Notes: a model not told the origin generated them from the sequence alone. Counted from the first letter of the stretch, positions 1-8,070 are shown. The stretch is 15,326 nt of DNA from CBDUBU01 sp965365465 (GCA_965365465.1 CBDUBU010000069.1:1-15326); one strand, 5' to 3'. Translations and numbers: made by a program.

Positions 1-31
1 GTAAACGAGCGAAGCGACTAACGCTAGGTAA

Positions 32-973
32 ATGTTCACACCACCGGAACGTCCGGCCATCGTCTACCCTGTGCTCGGCCTGGGCCTGCTTGCTATCGCG
101 AGTAGTCCTATCCTCGTCCGTTTTGCAGAGGGAGCGCCTGCGCTGACAATTGCATTCTGGCGGACTACGCTCGCCGTGCTTATGCTCGCGCCGGTTGCGC
201 TGCCTCGCATACAGGCAGAAGTGCGGGGCTTCACGCGACGGGAGATGGTTCTCATTGTTGGCGCAGGCATATTACTCGCATTCCATTTCATTTTGTGGAT
301 CGAGTCGCTCCAGCACACCTCCGTTGCCAGTGCATCTGTACTGGTTACAACCAGTCCGATCTTTCTGGCTGTTTTTGGTTACCTGTTCCTGAAAGAGCGC
401 TTATCCGTTCTGCAAGTGGCAGCCATAGGCGTTGCGATCTGCGGCGCAGCCCTGATCGGATTTGGAGACGCTTCCGGCGACGGAGCGCCGAGCGCAGCCC
501 TCGGAAATGCATTGTCGCTCATCGCAGCGGTGCTGGTAAGCTTCTACCTGCTTATCGGACGGGTCGTTCGGCGGGGCGCTTCCTGGCTGGCTTATGTTTT
601 TCCTTTGTACGTTGTGGTAGCCCTGACCATCTTCGTGGTTGTGCTGCTTCGAGGGACGCCCCTGTTCGGCCTTGAGGCGCGGTTCTACGGCTTCTTTGCG
701 CTGATGGCCCTTGGCCCGCAGATCATTGGGCATGGTTCGTTTAACTATGCCATCCGGTACTTCACGCCCGCAATGCTCGGCTTGCTTTCGCTGCTGGAGC
801 CGGTTGGAGCCTCCATAATGGCCTATCTCCTGTTTAACGAATCGCCGGGCGTACTAACCATAGGAGGAATGGCCCTGGTGCTTGTCGCAGTCACGGCAGC
901 CCTCAAACCGCGTAGAACGGGTGAACCGGCCGCAGGCGCTGAAAGCGAAGCGTCAGTAAAGGCCGAGGGGTAA
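32..973 (+). CDS. EamA/DMT-superfamily transporter
   Basis: Inner-membrane drug/metabolite-type transporter of 313 residues, the usual size for a ten-helix protein made of two EamA repeats (about residues 9-141 and 155-291). Nearly the whole chain is hydrophobic helices with short polar loops. Family features seen are the FWRTTLAVLMLAP segment in the second helix, FLKERLS at the end of the fourth helix, and LLSLLEPVGASIMAYLLFNES in the second repeat, with its LEP motif and a glutamate at the end of the helix. The tail is a short Glu/Ala/Lys-rich cytoplasmic segment. ATG at 32 directly follows an in-frame TAA at 29-31, so the start cannot lie further upstream; no good ribosome binding site is visible. 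It ends 53 bases from the convergent glycosyltransferase. The substrate cannot be told: the family exports amino acids, metabolites and toxic compounds. Confidence 0.93.
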   Translation: MFTPPERPAIVYPVLGLGLLAIASSPILVRFAEGAPALTIAFWRTTLAVLMLAPVALPRIQAEVRGFTRREMVLIVGAGILLAFHFILWIESLQHTSVASASVLVTTSPIFLAVFGYLFLKERLSVLQVAAIGVAICGAALIGFGDASGDGAPSAALGNALSLIAAVLVSFYLLIGRVVRRGASWLAYVFPLYVVVALTIFVVVLLRGTPLFGLEARFYGFFALMALGPQIIGHGSFNYAIRYFTPAMLGLLSLLEPVGASIMAYLLFNESPGVLTIGGMALVLVAVTAALKPRRTGEPAAGAESEASVKAEG

Positions 974-1026
974 TCAGCTTCGCCGAGCCGTTGTATGAAG
1001 GCTTTGGAACGGACTTCCTTCCGCTC

Positions 1027-2058
1027 TTACCGAAAACCGCTTTCCGGTAGATCCTGGAAGAAGCGAATCTTGCGGAAAAAATAGTCAACCACAATGCTTC
1101 TCTTGTAAGGAGGGGAGACTGTGCGGGCAGTCCCTGTCTTCCGTTCCGTATCATAGGCGCGGCGCAGGTGGTGGGCATCCCGGTACGCCCGTGCAATGGC
1201 GAGCGCTTCCGCGAGCCTGCCGGAGGCCAGCGCCCGCGTCAGGGCTATACCGTCGAGTGCAGCGCGGATCACAAATGTTTTGCGCCACAGGACAGGAGGC
1301 AGGTTCTTGTAAAGCATTAAAAGGCTGTTCCGGAAATTGTAATAGGTCTTCTGAGGGTTTCCTTGAGGAAGGGAGCCTCCGCCGAGGTGGTATACCTCCG
1401 AAGCCGGTTGCACCCTGACGCGGCGCCCGTCTCGCTGAAGCCTCCAGCAAAGGTCGATCTCCTCCATGTGCATCACAAACCGTTCATCCAGTAAACCCAC
1501 TTTATCCAGCGCGACGCGACGCAGCATCAGGGCAGCGCCGCTGGCCCAGAAAACATCGCGTGCATCGTCATACTGGCCGTGATCTTTTTCGAGTGTAAAG
1601 AACAGGCGCCCTCGTGTGAATGGATACCCGTAAGCGTCAATAAATCCTCCGGAACCTCCTGCGTATTCAAAAGAAGTGCGGTCGTGGTATTGCAGCAGTT
1701 TGGGTTGCACCGCCGCTATGTCAGGATCCGATTCCATGGTTTCAACGAGCGGGTGCAGCCATTGCGGGGTTACCTCGACATCGTTGTTGAGGAGCACCAC
1801 ATATTTTCCGGTTGCGTGAGCGAGCGCCTGGTTGTTGCCACGGCAGAACGCCCAGTTTTCCGGATGCCGCACGGTAATTACCTGCGGGAAGTTTGAAGCA
1901 ACCCACGCTGCGGAACCATCGGTCGAGGCATTGTCCGCAAGAATGACCTCAAGGTCGGGATAGTCGGTTGCCAGAACGGAGGGCAGAAACCTCTTGAGAA
2001 GTGGCAGAGCATTCCAGGATACGATGATGACGGAAACGCGAGGAGTAGACACAGTCAA
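1027..2058 (-). CDS. GT2 family glycosyltransferase, WbbL/rhamnosyltransferase-like
   Basis: Transfers a sugar from a nucleotide-sugar donor, probably onto a cell-surface polysaccharide or lipid-linked acceptor. The GT-A fold begins within ten residues of the N-terminus (VSVIIVSWN, 8-16), followed by DNASTDGS (42-49), a GNN segment (74-76), and LLNNDVEV (89-96), the NND form of the DxD metal site usual in the WbbL-like subgroup. WASGAALMLRR (171-181) and the MEEIDLCWR motif (198-206, probable catalytic acid region) follow. The C-terminal part has the YYNFRNSLLML stretch typical of this subgroup. No membrane helix is evident. There is no ATG near the start: TTG at 2058 or GTG at 2052 must be used, and the frame stays open upstream to a stop at 2128-2130. 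It is not embedded in a polysaccharide cluster here, so donor and acceptor are unknown. Confidence 0.92.
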   Translation of the reverse strand: MTVSTPRVSVIIVSWNALPLLKRFLPSVLATDYPDLEVILADNASTDGSAAWVASNFPQVITVRHPENWAFCRGNNQALAHATGKYVVLLNNDVEVTPQWLHPLVETMESDPDIAAVQPKLLQYHDRTSFEYAGGSGGFIDAYGYPFTRGRLFFTLEKDHGQYDDARDVFWASGAALMLRRVALDKVGLLDERFVMHMEEIDLCWRLQRDGRRVRVQPASEVYHLGGGSLPQGNPQKTYYNFRNSLLMLYKNLPPVLWRKTFVIRAALDGIALTRALASGRLAEALAIARAYRDAHHLRRAYDTERKTGTARTVSPPYKRSIVVDYFFRKIRFFQDLPESGFR

Positions 2059-2314
2059 AAGACAAGAGTGGTACGGAAGTGCGGATGCGTTTTCAACCTG
2101 AATGGGCAGGGAACCGCCATGATACGTTCAGAAGGCGCTATCGTTCAGCCGTTGTTTGAATTGTTGTGAGATTAACAAGGATGCAGGGTCATTGCATAAG
2201 CAAATGCGTATATCTGGTTCATGTGTTTTCAACGGGTTTAACAGCCGTGCTCTCCGGATGCATAGATGCCGTTTACGTGACGCAGGAAATCAAGAGAGGC
2301 GTTCTGGCCGGCGA

Positions 2315-2659
2315 ATGCCAGAGATCAGGCCAGGGCGAAGGCGCTGGTATGCGCTGCTCATTGTTGCAATGAGTCTCGTTCTGCCGGCGTGTTCTTCTTT
2401 TTCGTCCGATGCGCCTCCTGTCTCCGATAGTACACTGGTGCGGGTGCTCGTGGAATTGCAACTCGTCCAGGCGCGTGAGGAACTCTTGCCGAATTCCGTT
2501 CCGGCAGGACTACGCGATTCCATTTTAACCCGCTATGGATTGGATGAAACACGCTTTGATGAAGTTCGGCAATACTACATTGAGCACCCGGACGAGTACG
2601 TGGAGATTTACAACCGGGTTTTGGACCAGCTCAGTTCAGAGGGAGGAGGCGGGCCATGA
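2315..2659 (+). CDS. DUF4296 domain lipoprotein
   Basis: Small lipoprotein of 114 residues. The N-terminus has Arg residues (GRRRWY), a hydrophobic stretch and a lipobox ending in LPAC, with Cys26 as the lipidated residue, so it is exported and anchored in a membrane. The mature part (about 35-107) is predicted helical and fits the DUF4296 family of Bacteroidota: it begins DSTLVRVLVELQLVQA, has a middle RYGLDETRFDEVRQYY segment, and ends in a helix with EIYNRVLDQL. ATG at 2315 was chosen because it gives a normal lipoprotein signal; the frame is open back to a TTG at 2156, which would put about 50 unlikely residues before the signal. An AGAGAGG stretch lies somewhat far upstream (about 2292-2299). 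Function of the family is unknown. It ends convergent with the acyltransferase gene. Confidence 0.82.
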   Translation: MPEIRPGRRRWYALLIVAMSLVLPACSSFSSDAPPVSDSTLVRVLVELQLVQAREELLPNSVPAGLRDSILTRYGLDETRFDEVRQYYIEHPDEYVEIYNRVLDQLSSEGGGGP

Positions 2660-2725
2660 GGGGCGAGACGAAACAGCAGCCATCTGCGCGTGAGGCAGTA
2701 AAAAATCCACAGGGTTCGGCAATCC

Positions 2726-4195
2726 TCACCTCGCGCGTTCTCTGGCTTCTTGCACGTATCCCTGATACTGCCTGTGCATCTGCAGTGTAAAGGCTTGCAG
2801 CGCCTCCTCAGTAACAGGTCCGTCTAGGCGTTCAGACACACGGAAAGGTTCCTTCACAAGGATAACAGGCATTGTTCGGGTGATCTTGTGGTCGAAATAG
2901 GCTACTACGACAGGAACAATGAGCGGCTCCGGATGCATACCAGCCGCCATGCGAAAGGCGCCGGCCTTAAAGGGCAGCGGCGACGCTTCGGTGCTCGTGC
3001 AACTGCCTTCCGGGCAGATGACGATGTTCATGCCGGCATTCAGGTAGCTGTGCGCACTCTGGAAGAACTCCTTCCGTAGTTGATGCCGCTCCACCGGATC
3101 CGAAACGGTATGTACGTACAGATGGCCGAGCCGGTCATAATACTTGCGGTGCCCGTACTCGCCCGGCCCGGATTTGCGCACGACCCGAATCGGCGCAGTT
3201 CCGTAGCTCCGGTAAAGCAGCATAGAGGAGACAAAGTGCGTGTCGAAGCAGTAATGGAAGTCGTTGGGCAGTAAGTAGTCAATATGGTTATGGAGGTGGT
3301 TCATAATGAAGATGTGCCCCGGCTCCTTCGGCAAATGCTCTTCTCCTTCTATGAGGTGCGGCAGCCCGGTAAACATACGTATCGATTCCAGGCAACATTG
3401 GGTGTTGACCTCCTCCGGAGTCATCGTGGGAGGCGCATTGGCTACCAGTTCGTAGATCGTTTGCAAATACTGGAACAGCGCGAGCTCCTTGCGCACGTTG
3501 TCCAGGATATCAAGGCAAAGATCCGCGATGTACCGCTCCTGCTCATCGCCCTCCACGTGAACAACTTCCAGCACATAAAAGGCATCTGCGAGCGTCATCC
3601 GGTGTTCGAGGTAGTACGGGATCTTGTGCAGCGGCGAGGTAACATGCAAATCCGCCGCGTTCTGCTCCAGCAGGGCGCGAATAGCCAGAATTTCCTGACG
3701 ATACCGCCGGGAAATGAGTCGCACGCGCGTTTCCCGGAGTCGTCTTCCGACAACCCGCAAGACACGGCTCATCAAGACAAGCCCAAACGCCGGATCGTGC
3801 TCCGCATATGCTTCCAGCATCGCACGTTCCATGAACACCACCTCGGAAGGCTCCAGCGCTGTAGCCGTGGCCCGATACCGGAAAGGCGCCACCATGGAAG
3901 ACCAGCCGAAGGGGTACCCCGGATCGTTGATGAAGCGCAGATGTACATGCTCTTCTCCAGGCGGGTGCGGCAGGCTGCTCCGTCCGGCTGCTAAACCCGT
4001 CTGCCGAAACGACAGTTCGATCTTGCCGCTGATCAATACATAGAAACGTTCTGCCGGTTGCCCCTCTTCCAGGAGCCGCTCTCCAGTGTCTACCGTCGCC
4101 AGTTGCGACTTACTGGCAAGGTATGCCAGATGTGGTTCTTCGAAAATCTCAAAGAACGGGAAGGGACGCAGCATATCGGAATTGAGGGTCTTCAT
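2726..4195 (-). CDS. cNMP-binding domain / PlsC-type acyltransferase fusion
   Basis: Protein of 489 residues. Residues about 11-125 form a Crp-like cyclic-nucleotide-binding beta-barrel, with GERLLEEGQPAERFYVLISGKIEL and the phosphate-cassette region PFGWSSMVAPFRYRATA at 95-111. A helical linker follows (about 140-275). The C-terminal half is a glycerolipid acyltransferase: NHLHNHID (299-306, an H-x5-D spacing as in hemolysin-like lysophospholipid acyltransferases rather than H-x4-D), CPEGSCTS (394-401, the EGT-like motif), FKAGAF (409-414) and LIVPVVVAYFD. It likely transfers acyl groups to a lysophospholipid or related acceptor at the inner membrane, under control of the N-terminal domain. 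The start overlaps the stop of the upstream gene as ATGA (4192-4195) with GGAGG about 12 bases before it; an alternative TTG at 4246 would add 17 residues inside the neighbour. The cassette lacks the glutamate that contacts ribose in Crp. Confidence 0.88.
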   Translation of the reverse strand: MKTLNSDMLRPFPFFEIFEEPHLAYLASKSQLATVDTGERLLEEGQPAERFYVLISGKIELSFRQTGLAAGRSSLPHPPGEEHVHLRFINDPGYPFGWSSMVAPFRYRATATALEPSEVVFMERAMLEAYAEHDPAFGLVLMSRVLRVVGRRLRETRVRLISRRYRQEILAIRALLEQNAADLHVTSPLHKIPYYLEHRMTLADAFYVLEVVHVEGDEQERYIADLCLDILDNVRKELALFQYLQTIYELVANAPPTMTPEEVNTQCCLESIRMFTGLPHLIEGEEHLPKEPGHIFIMNHLHNHIDYLLPNDFHYCFDTHFVSSMLLYRSYGTAPIRVVRKSGPGEYGHRKYYDRLGHLYVHTVSDPVERHQLRKEFFQSAHSYLNAGMNIVICPEGSCTSTEASPLPFKAGAFRMAAGMHPEPLIVPVVVAYFDHKITRTMPVILVKEPFRVSERLDGPVTEEALQAFTLQMHRQYQGYVQEARERAR

Positions 4196-4674
4196 TCGTG
4201 ACTGGCGCCCTCCGGCGACATTTGTTCCGAGGTCATCATTAACCAATCGCGGGCCTCCTCCAGCCGGAGCGCCACCGCCGCCGCGACGCGCTGCAACATA
4301 CGATAGCCACAGCGAGGATCCTGCGCAAAGACGCGTTCAAATGCCGTGCGGGGGATGCGGATGAACCGGCAAGATTCCTCACAGCGGACAGACGCCGTAT
4401 AGCGGTAAGGCGCACGAAACGCCGACCAGCCGAATATCTCGCCGAAGTCGCGGCGCGTTCCTACCAGCAGGTCGTCTACCCCCTCGAAACGCAGTAACAG
4501 TTGTACGGCGCCGCTCAACAGGAAAAAAACATGCTGGGCATCGTTGTGTTGTTGAAGCACCAGTACATTAGCCGCAAGGCTGACCTCGTCAGCCGCTTCA
4601 GCCAACCGTTCCAGCACCCACGGCTCCTCATTCTGGAAGAACGGGATCTCAGCAAGCTGATGTACTGGCGCCAT
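4192..4674 (-). CDS. Stand-alone cyclic-nucleotide-binding domain protein
   Basis: Single-domain protein of 160 residues with a Crp-like cNMP-binding barrel and no helix-turn-helix, hence not a transcription factor of the Crp type. The barrel runs from about residue 8 to 115, and a helix (about 120-147) follows that would correspond to the Crp C-helix. The phosphate-binding cassette is FGEIFGWSAF...PYRYTAS: Glu79 matches the ribose-contacting Glu of Crp and Arg91 the phosphate-contacting Arg, so ligand binding is plausible. Start ATG 4674 has a good AAGGAG site 8 bases upstream. It overlaps by 4 bases the cNMP/acyltransferase gene, so the two are probably co-translated and may work together, for example as regulator and enzyme. 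Ligand (cAMP, cGMP or other) cannot be told from the sequence. Confidence 0.87.
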   Translation of the reverse strand: MAPVHQLAEIPFFQNEEPWVLERLAEAADEVSLAANVLVLQQHNDAQHVFFLLSGAVQLLLRFEGVDDLLVGTRRDFGEIFGWSAFRAPYRYTASVRCEESCRFIRIPRTAFERVFAQDPRCGYRMLQRVAAAVALRLEEARDWLMMTSEQMSPEGASHE

Positions 4675-4745
4675 AGCGTTTTCTCCTTCTATGTTTTACT
4701 TTGGCTCCACAGCCAGGATAATGATTCCTCTCATCACGCCCTTCC
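4675..4745. promoter_or_regulatory. Divergent promoter region between cNMP operon and esterase
   Basis: These 71 bases separate two divergently transcribed genes and must hold the promoters for both unless either is read from elsewhere. On the plus strand a GATAAT at 4717-4722 resembles a -10 box, with only a weak -35 candidate (TTTACT near 4695). On the minus strand the segment next to the gene carries the AAGGAG ribosome binding site. No palindromic operator is obvious. That a promoter lies here is inferred from gene layout. Confidence 0.35.
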
Positions 4746-5702
4746 ATGCACGCCCATCTGCAACCTCCGCTCAACAAGCCCCATGACCTCGATGATTTCT
4801 GGCAGACTACGTTGCAGGCGCTTCAGCGAACGGATCTGCAACTGATATGCAGGCCGGCTGAAGAAACAAGCGATGCTGATTTCGGACTTTACCACCTCTC
4901 GTTCAAGTCACTCGGCGGCGTTGACATCCACGGCTATATGCTTCAGTGGAAGGACGACAAGCCCCGCCCGCTGGTAGTCCATAGTCACGGCTACCAGGGA
5001 CAAGCCGAAGTTCAATGGTCGTGGGCGCGTACGGGTGTGCATGTTCTGGGCGTTGACATCCGGGGGTTCGGCCGGTCCGCGAAAGCGCTTCCCGACCCTT
5101 CTTCATGGGGCTATATACTCACGGGTTATGAATCACCTGAAAGCTACGTGTTGCGTGGCGCCGTTTGCGATTATATCCGCGCCGTCCAGGTAGGGCGCAC
5201 GCTGCTAAACGGCCGCATCCAGCGCATGGTGATACACGGTGTCAGCTTTGCCGGAGCGCTGGCGCTCATGGCGGAAGCATTGCTCCAGGAAGCCAACTTC
5301 CTGACAGTCGGTGTGCCCACCTTCGGATGGATGGAAGGACGATACTTCTTCGTAAAGGCCGGCTCCGGCTCTGAAATCAATCGCTTCCTGGAACGTCACC
5401 CTTACGAAGCGGAAGATCTGATGCTTGTTCTCCGCTATTTCGACCCCATGCATTTCGCGGATCGCATCACCTGTCCAACGCTGGTTGGCATCGGACGCGA
5501 AGACGACGTTGTGCCTTCTCCAACCGTGTACGCCATTGCCAATCGCCTGAACGGGCCCAGTGAGATCATAGAGCTTCCGGTTAGCCATTCCAACGCCCCT
5601 GAGGAGCGCCTCTGGCTTCTCTTCGAGGCCTACTGGCTTCGCCTTGCCATGGAAGGCGTTCCTCCGGATTTTGGCATGAAAACGCAAATCTCTGCCGGCT
5701 AA
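4746..5702 (+). CDS. CE7-like acetyl(xylan) esterase / cephalosporin-C deacetylase family hydrolase
   Basis: Alpha/beta hydrolase of 318 residues, matching the length of CE7 enzymes, which remove acetyl groups from xylo-oligosaccharides, cephalosporin C and other small esters. Seen are the N-terminal LDDFWQTTLQAL segment typical of the family, VVHSHGYQGQ (77-86), DIRGFGRS (104-111, matching the family RGQ motif with Phe for Gln), the nucleophile elbow GVSFAGA (165-171, Ser167), GREDDVVP with Asp253, and VSHSN with His281, completing a Ser-Asp-His triad. No signal peptide is visible, so it acts in the cytoplasm. In-frame stops at 4719-4724 leave ATG 4746 as the most upstream usable start; no ribosome binding site is obvious. 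No xylan-degradation genes are nearby, so the substrate may not be a xylan fragment. It is divergent from the cNMP operon. Confidence 0.88.
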   Translation: MHAHLQPPLNKPHDLDDFWQTTLQALQRTDLQLICRPAEETSDADFGLYHLSFKSLGGVDIHGYMLQWKDDKPRPLVVHSHGYQGQAEVQWSWARTGVHVLGVDIRGFGRSAKALPDPSSWGYILTGYESPESYVLRGAVCDYIRAVQVGRTLLNGRIQRMVIHGVSFAGALALMAEALLQEANFLTVGVPTFGWMEGRYFFVKAGSGSEINRFLERHPYEAEDLMLVLRYFDPMHFADRITCPTLVGIGREDDVVPSPTVYAIANRLNGPSEIIELPVSHSNAPEERLWLLFEAYWLRLAMEGVPPDFGMKTQISAG

Positions 5703-5791
5703 TGATTCTGCTCCGGCTCCCTGTATTAACAACAATAAAGGGATCGGGTACGTTCCGGCCTTGCATTTTTACCAGACAATCAGCGTAGCCT
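5703..5791. other. Convergent intergenic spacer with weak hairpin
   Basis: Spacer between the esterase and the S9 peptidase. An imperfect inverted repeat pairs TCCCTGTATT (5718-5727) with AATAAAGGGA (5734-5743), one mismatch, AACAAC loop. No T-run follows on either strand, so this is at most a weak bidirectional end signal. Confidence 0.2.
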
Positions 5792-7873
5792 TCAGGAGTT
5801 TGCAGAACCAGATGGCTTGAGGCGCCTGTCTAGCCAGTCGAAGAACACCCTGTGCCAGACCAGACCGTTCTGAGGCTTCAGAACCCAGTGCCCTTCCTCC
5901 GGGAAATAGAGGAACCGGCTGTCAATCCCCTTGAGTTGTAAAGCGGTAAACGCTTGCATCCCCTGATCGATCGGCACTCGGAAGTCTTTCTCGCCATGAA
6001 TGATTAGCATGGGCGTGTCCCAGTTCTGCACGAACCGGTGCGGTGAAAAGGCTTCATAGCTGCGAGGCTTGGGGTTTTCCCAGTAAGGCCCCTGGAGGTC
6101 GAAGTTTACGAAAAAGAGTTCCTCCGTGGAGCCATACATACTCTCCAGGTTGAAGACGCCTGCGTGGGCTACAAACGTTTTGAACCGCCCCTCATGGTTC
6201 CCTGCCAGCCAGTAGACAGAGAACCCGCCAAAGCTTGCGCCGATGGCGCCCAGGCGGTTTTCATCGACATAAGGTTCCCTTGCAACGTCGTCGATGGCGC
6301 TCAACAGGTCTTTCATTGCCTGGCCGCCCCAGTCGCCGGATATTTCCTCATTCCATGCCTGTCCGAATCCCGGCAGTCCACGCCGGTTCGGGGCTACGAT
6401 GATGTACCCGTTAGCCGCCATGAGTTGGAAATTCCACCGGTAAGAAAAGAACTGGCTGACGGTCTGCTGTGGCCCCCCCTGCGCGTAGAGCAACGCCGGG
6501 TACTCCTTGTCTGGATCGAAATCGGGCGGATAGATTACCCAGGTAAGGATCTCTTTTCCATCCGTTGCTTCCACCATCCGCTTTTCAACCTTGCCTGCCT
6601 TGATAGAGGACATAACCTCTTGTGTGGCAAACGTGAGCCGATCCGCTTCTCCTGTCCGGGCGTCAACCCGGTAGAGTTCAGCCGGAGACGACATGGACAC
6701 CCGCTGCGCTATGAGGGCGGAACCATCCTCCGTGGCCGCCACATCAAAAGCAGTATAATTGTAGACGCCTTCTGTAACCTGCCGGATTTTTGCGCGGCCT
6801 ATGTCCTCATCAATCACGTCGGCTGCAAAGATCTGGATGGTGGCATCAACTTCGCTGGTGAAAAAGAGCGTATTGCCATCCCTGGACCAGGCCGGGCTGT
6901 GGGCGTTGTTGTCGAAAGTCCTGGTGAGTTCGAATGTCTGGTCCCGCACGAAATCATAGACGAAAAGGCGATTCTTGTCGGATTCATACCCTTCGCGTTC
7001 CATGCTGAGCCAGGCCATGAACCGGCCGTTCGGGGAGAAAACAGGCTCGATGTCGTAGCCCATCATACCCTCTGTGAGATTCACGGTGCTCCCCGTGCGG
7101 AAGTCCACCACGTAAATGTCGGAATTGGTGCTCGTTGCCGCTTCGGTTCCTGACTTTTTCTTGCTGGTATAGGCCAGCATGTTGCCGTCTTGGCTCCAGT
7201 TGATCTGCTCGATGCCGCCGAACGGGTTCAGAGGGGTATCGTATTTCTGATTCGGCATCAGATCTACAGGCTCTCTGAGCGTCCCGTTTTCGTAGTCGGC
7301 AACGTACAGGTGGCTGTAAGCATAGTCATGCCAGCTATCCCAGTGCCGGTACATAAGCCCGTCAAGAATACGCGCATCAGCCTTTGGAAGGTCGGGATAA
7401 ACCTCGTTAACCGTCTTATCGAGCTTGACATCCCGCGTGAACGACACTCGTTTTCCGGTAGGGGCATAGCGGAAGTTGGTGATGCCGCCCTCTATGTGAG
7501 ACACTTCGCGAGCATCGCTGCCTTCCGGACTTACTTCCCAGAGTTGCACCGAACCGCTTTTCGCAGAAAGGAAGCCGATTTTGCTGCCGTCCGGATGCCA
7601 CTGCGCGTTGAACTCATTGCCTGGAAAATCGGTAAGACGTAGCGGTTCGCCTCCTTCCAGATTCAGCAGGTAAAGGTCTGTGTTTCCCTTATCCTCCGCG
7701 ACATCATACTTCGTCACGCCGTAAACAACCTGCTTGCCGTCAGGAGAAACGACGCCCGCAGAAACCCGGTTGATCTGCCAGAGCAACTCCGGCGTCATTA
7801 CCTGCTGCGCCCGGCCTTCCGGCGCAATGAGTAGCAGCAGGACGAGAACAGAAGCTGAAAAGACCCTCTTCAT
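5792..7873 (-). CDS. Secreted S9 family prolyl-oligopeptidase-like peptidase
   Basis: Exported serine peptidase of 693 residues. The N-terminus is a signal peptide (MKRVFSASVLVLLLLI, probable cleavage after GRA at 21-23). Residues about 30-430 contain repeated WD40-like/TolB-like beta-propeller blades (patterns such as PDGSKIGFLS, SPNGRFMAWLS, SRDGNTLFFTSEVD). The C-terminal alpha/beta hydrolase (about 440-690) has GGPQQ (466-470), NRRGLPGFGQ, the nucleophile motif GASFGG (545-550, Ser547), HGEKDFRVP with Asp630, and EEGHW with His662. It probably releases dipeptides or cleaves short peptides in the periplasm or outside, as DPP-IV/DPP5-like enzymes do. ATG 7873 was chosen because it starts the signal peptide; the open frame extends to 7924 but adds nothing meaningful. 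It is divergent from the acyl-CoA synthetase gene with a 238-base spacer. Confidence 0.94.
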   Translation of the reverse strand: MKRVFSASVLVLLLLIAPEGRAQQVMTPELLWQINRVSAGVVSPDGKQVVYGVTKYDVAEDKGNTDLYLLNLEGGEPLRLTDFPGNEFNAQWHPDGSKIGFLSAKSGSVQLWEVSPEGSDAREVSHIEGGITNFRYAPTGKRVSFTRDVKLDKTVNEVYPDLPKADARILDGLMYRHWDSWHDYAYSHLYVADYENGTLREPVDLMPNQKYDTPLNPFGGIEQINWSQDGNMLAYTSKKKSGTEAATSTNSDIYVVDFRTGSTVNLTEGMMGYDIEPVFSPNGRFMAWLSMEREGYESDKNRLFVYDFVRDQTFELTRTFDNNAHSPAWSRDGNTLFFTSEVDATIQIFAADVIDEDIGRAKIRQVTEGVYNYTAFDVAATEDGSALIAQRVSMSSPAELYRVDARTGEADRLTFATQEVMSSIKAGKVEKRMVEATDGKEILTWVIYPPDFDPDKEYPALLYAQGGPQQTVSQFFSYRWNFQLMAANGYIIVAPNRRGLPGFGQAWNEEISGDWGGQAMKDLLSAIDDVAREPYVDENRLGAIGASFGGFSVYWLAGNHEGRFKTFVAHAGVFNLESMYGSTEELFFVNFDLQGPYWENPKPRSYEAFSPHRFVQNWDTPMLIIHGEKDFRVPIDQGMQAFTALQLKGIDSRFLYFPEEGHWVLKPQNGLVWHRVFFDWLDRRLKPSGSANS

Positions 7874-7928
7874 GGTAAATCGGGATGGTAAAGAAAAAAG
7901 CAAACCTGTGAATGGTATAACCAATCTT

Positions 7929-7960
7929 CAAGGTAACCCTTCCAGGATTGAAATAACAAA
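7929..7960 (-). promoter_or_regulatory. Candidate Bacteroidota-type promoter for the S9 peptidase
   Basis: On the minus strand TTTG (7957-7960) is followed after 21 bases by TACCTTG (7929-7935), close to the Bacteroidota -33 TTTG / -7 TAnnTTTG pattern but one T short. It would give an untranslated leader of roughly 50 bases before ATG 7873. Pattern match only. Confidence 0.25.
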
Positions 7961-8041
7961 GATCCCCGTAGGATGACGGAAAAACTGTTCCATTCATGGC
8001 AGCGAACGGCAGTACAATCACGCGTTAATTACAGCAGACGC

Positions 8042-8070
8042 TTGGTGGTCTCTTCCTGCAAAACTATCAT
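8042..8070 (+). promoter_or_regulatory. Candidate sigma-70 type promoter for the acyl-CoA synthetase
   Basis: TTGGTG (8042-8047) and TATCAT (8065-8070) are separated by exactly 17 bases. The -10 matches TATAAT in five of six positions and the -35 has the TTG core. Transcription would begin near 8077, about 35 bases before ATG 8112. Pattern match only. Confidence 0.35.

Noticed and set aside
1..21. Possible last codons of an upstream gene (VNERSD then TAA).
   Set aside because: Six codons are too few to support a gene call.
974..1026. Search for a bidirectional terminator between the transporter and the glycosyltransferase.
   Set aside because: Only a weak GAAGG/CCTTC pairing without a T-run is present.
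2059..2314. Divergent spacer before the DUF4296 lipoprotein checked for riboswitch, tRNA or operator.
   Set aside because: Only short chance repeats (GTTTTCAAC twice) and no structured element; promoters are likely here but cannot be placed.
2166..2372. 68-codon plus-strand frame with a lipobox-like LSGC after a hydrophobic stretch.
   Set aside because: It overlaps the signal region of the DUF4296 lipoprotein in another frame, and nothing after the cysteine looks like a protein domain.
2656..2790. ATGA-overlapping 44-codon frame after the DUF4296 gene.
   Set aside because: It runs into the convergent acyltransferase gene and has no recognisable features.
3284..3994. Plus-strand open frame of 236 codons inside the cNMP/acyltransferase gene.
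   Set aside because: Opposite strand of a clear two-domain protein; no motif, no start signal.
6164..7153. Long plus-strand open frame of 329 codons opposite the S9 peptidase.
   Set aside because: It lies wholly antisense to a strongly conserved peptidase, and its translation shows no recognisable domain; it is a by-product of codon bias.
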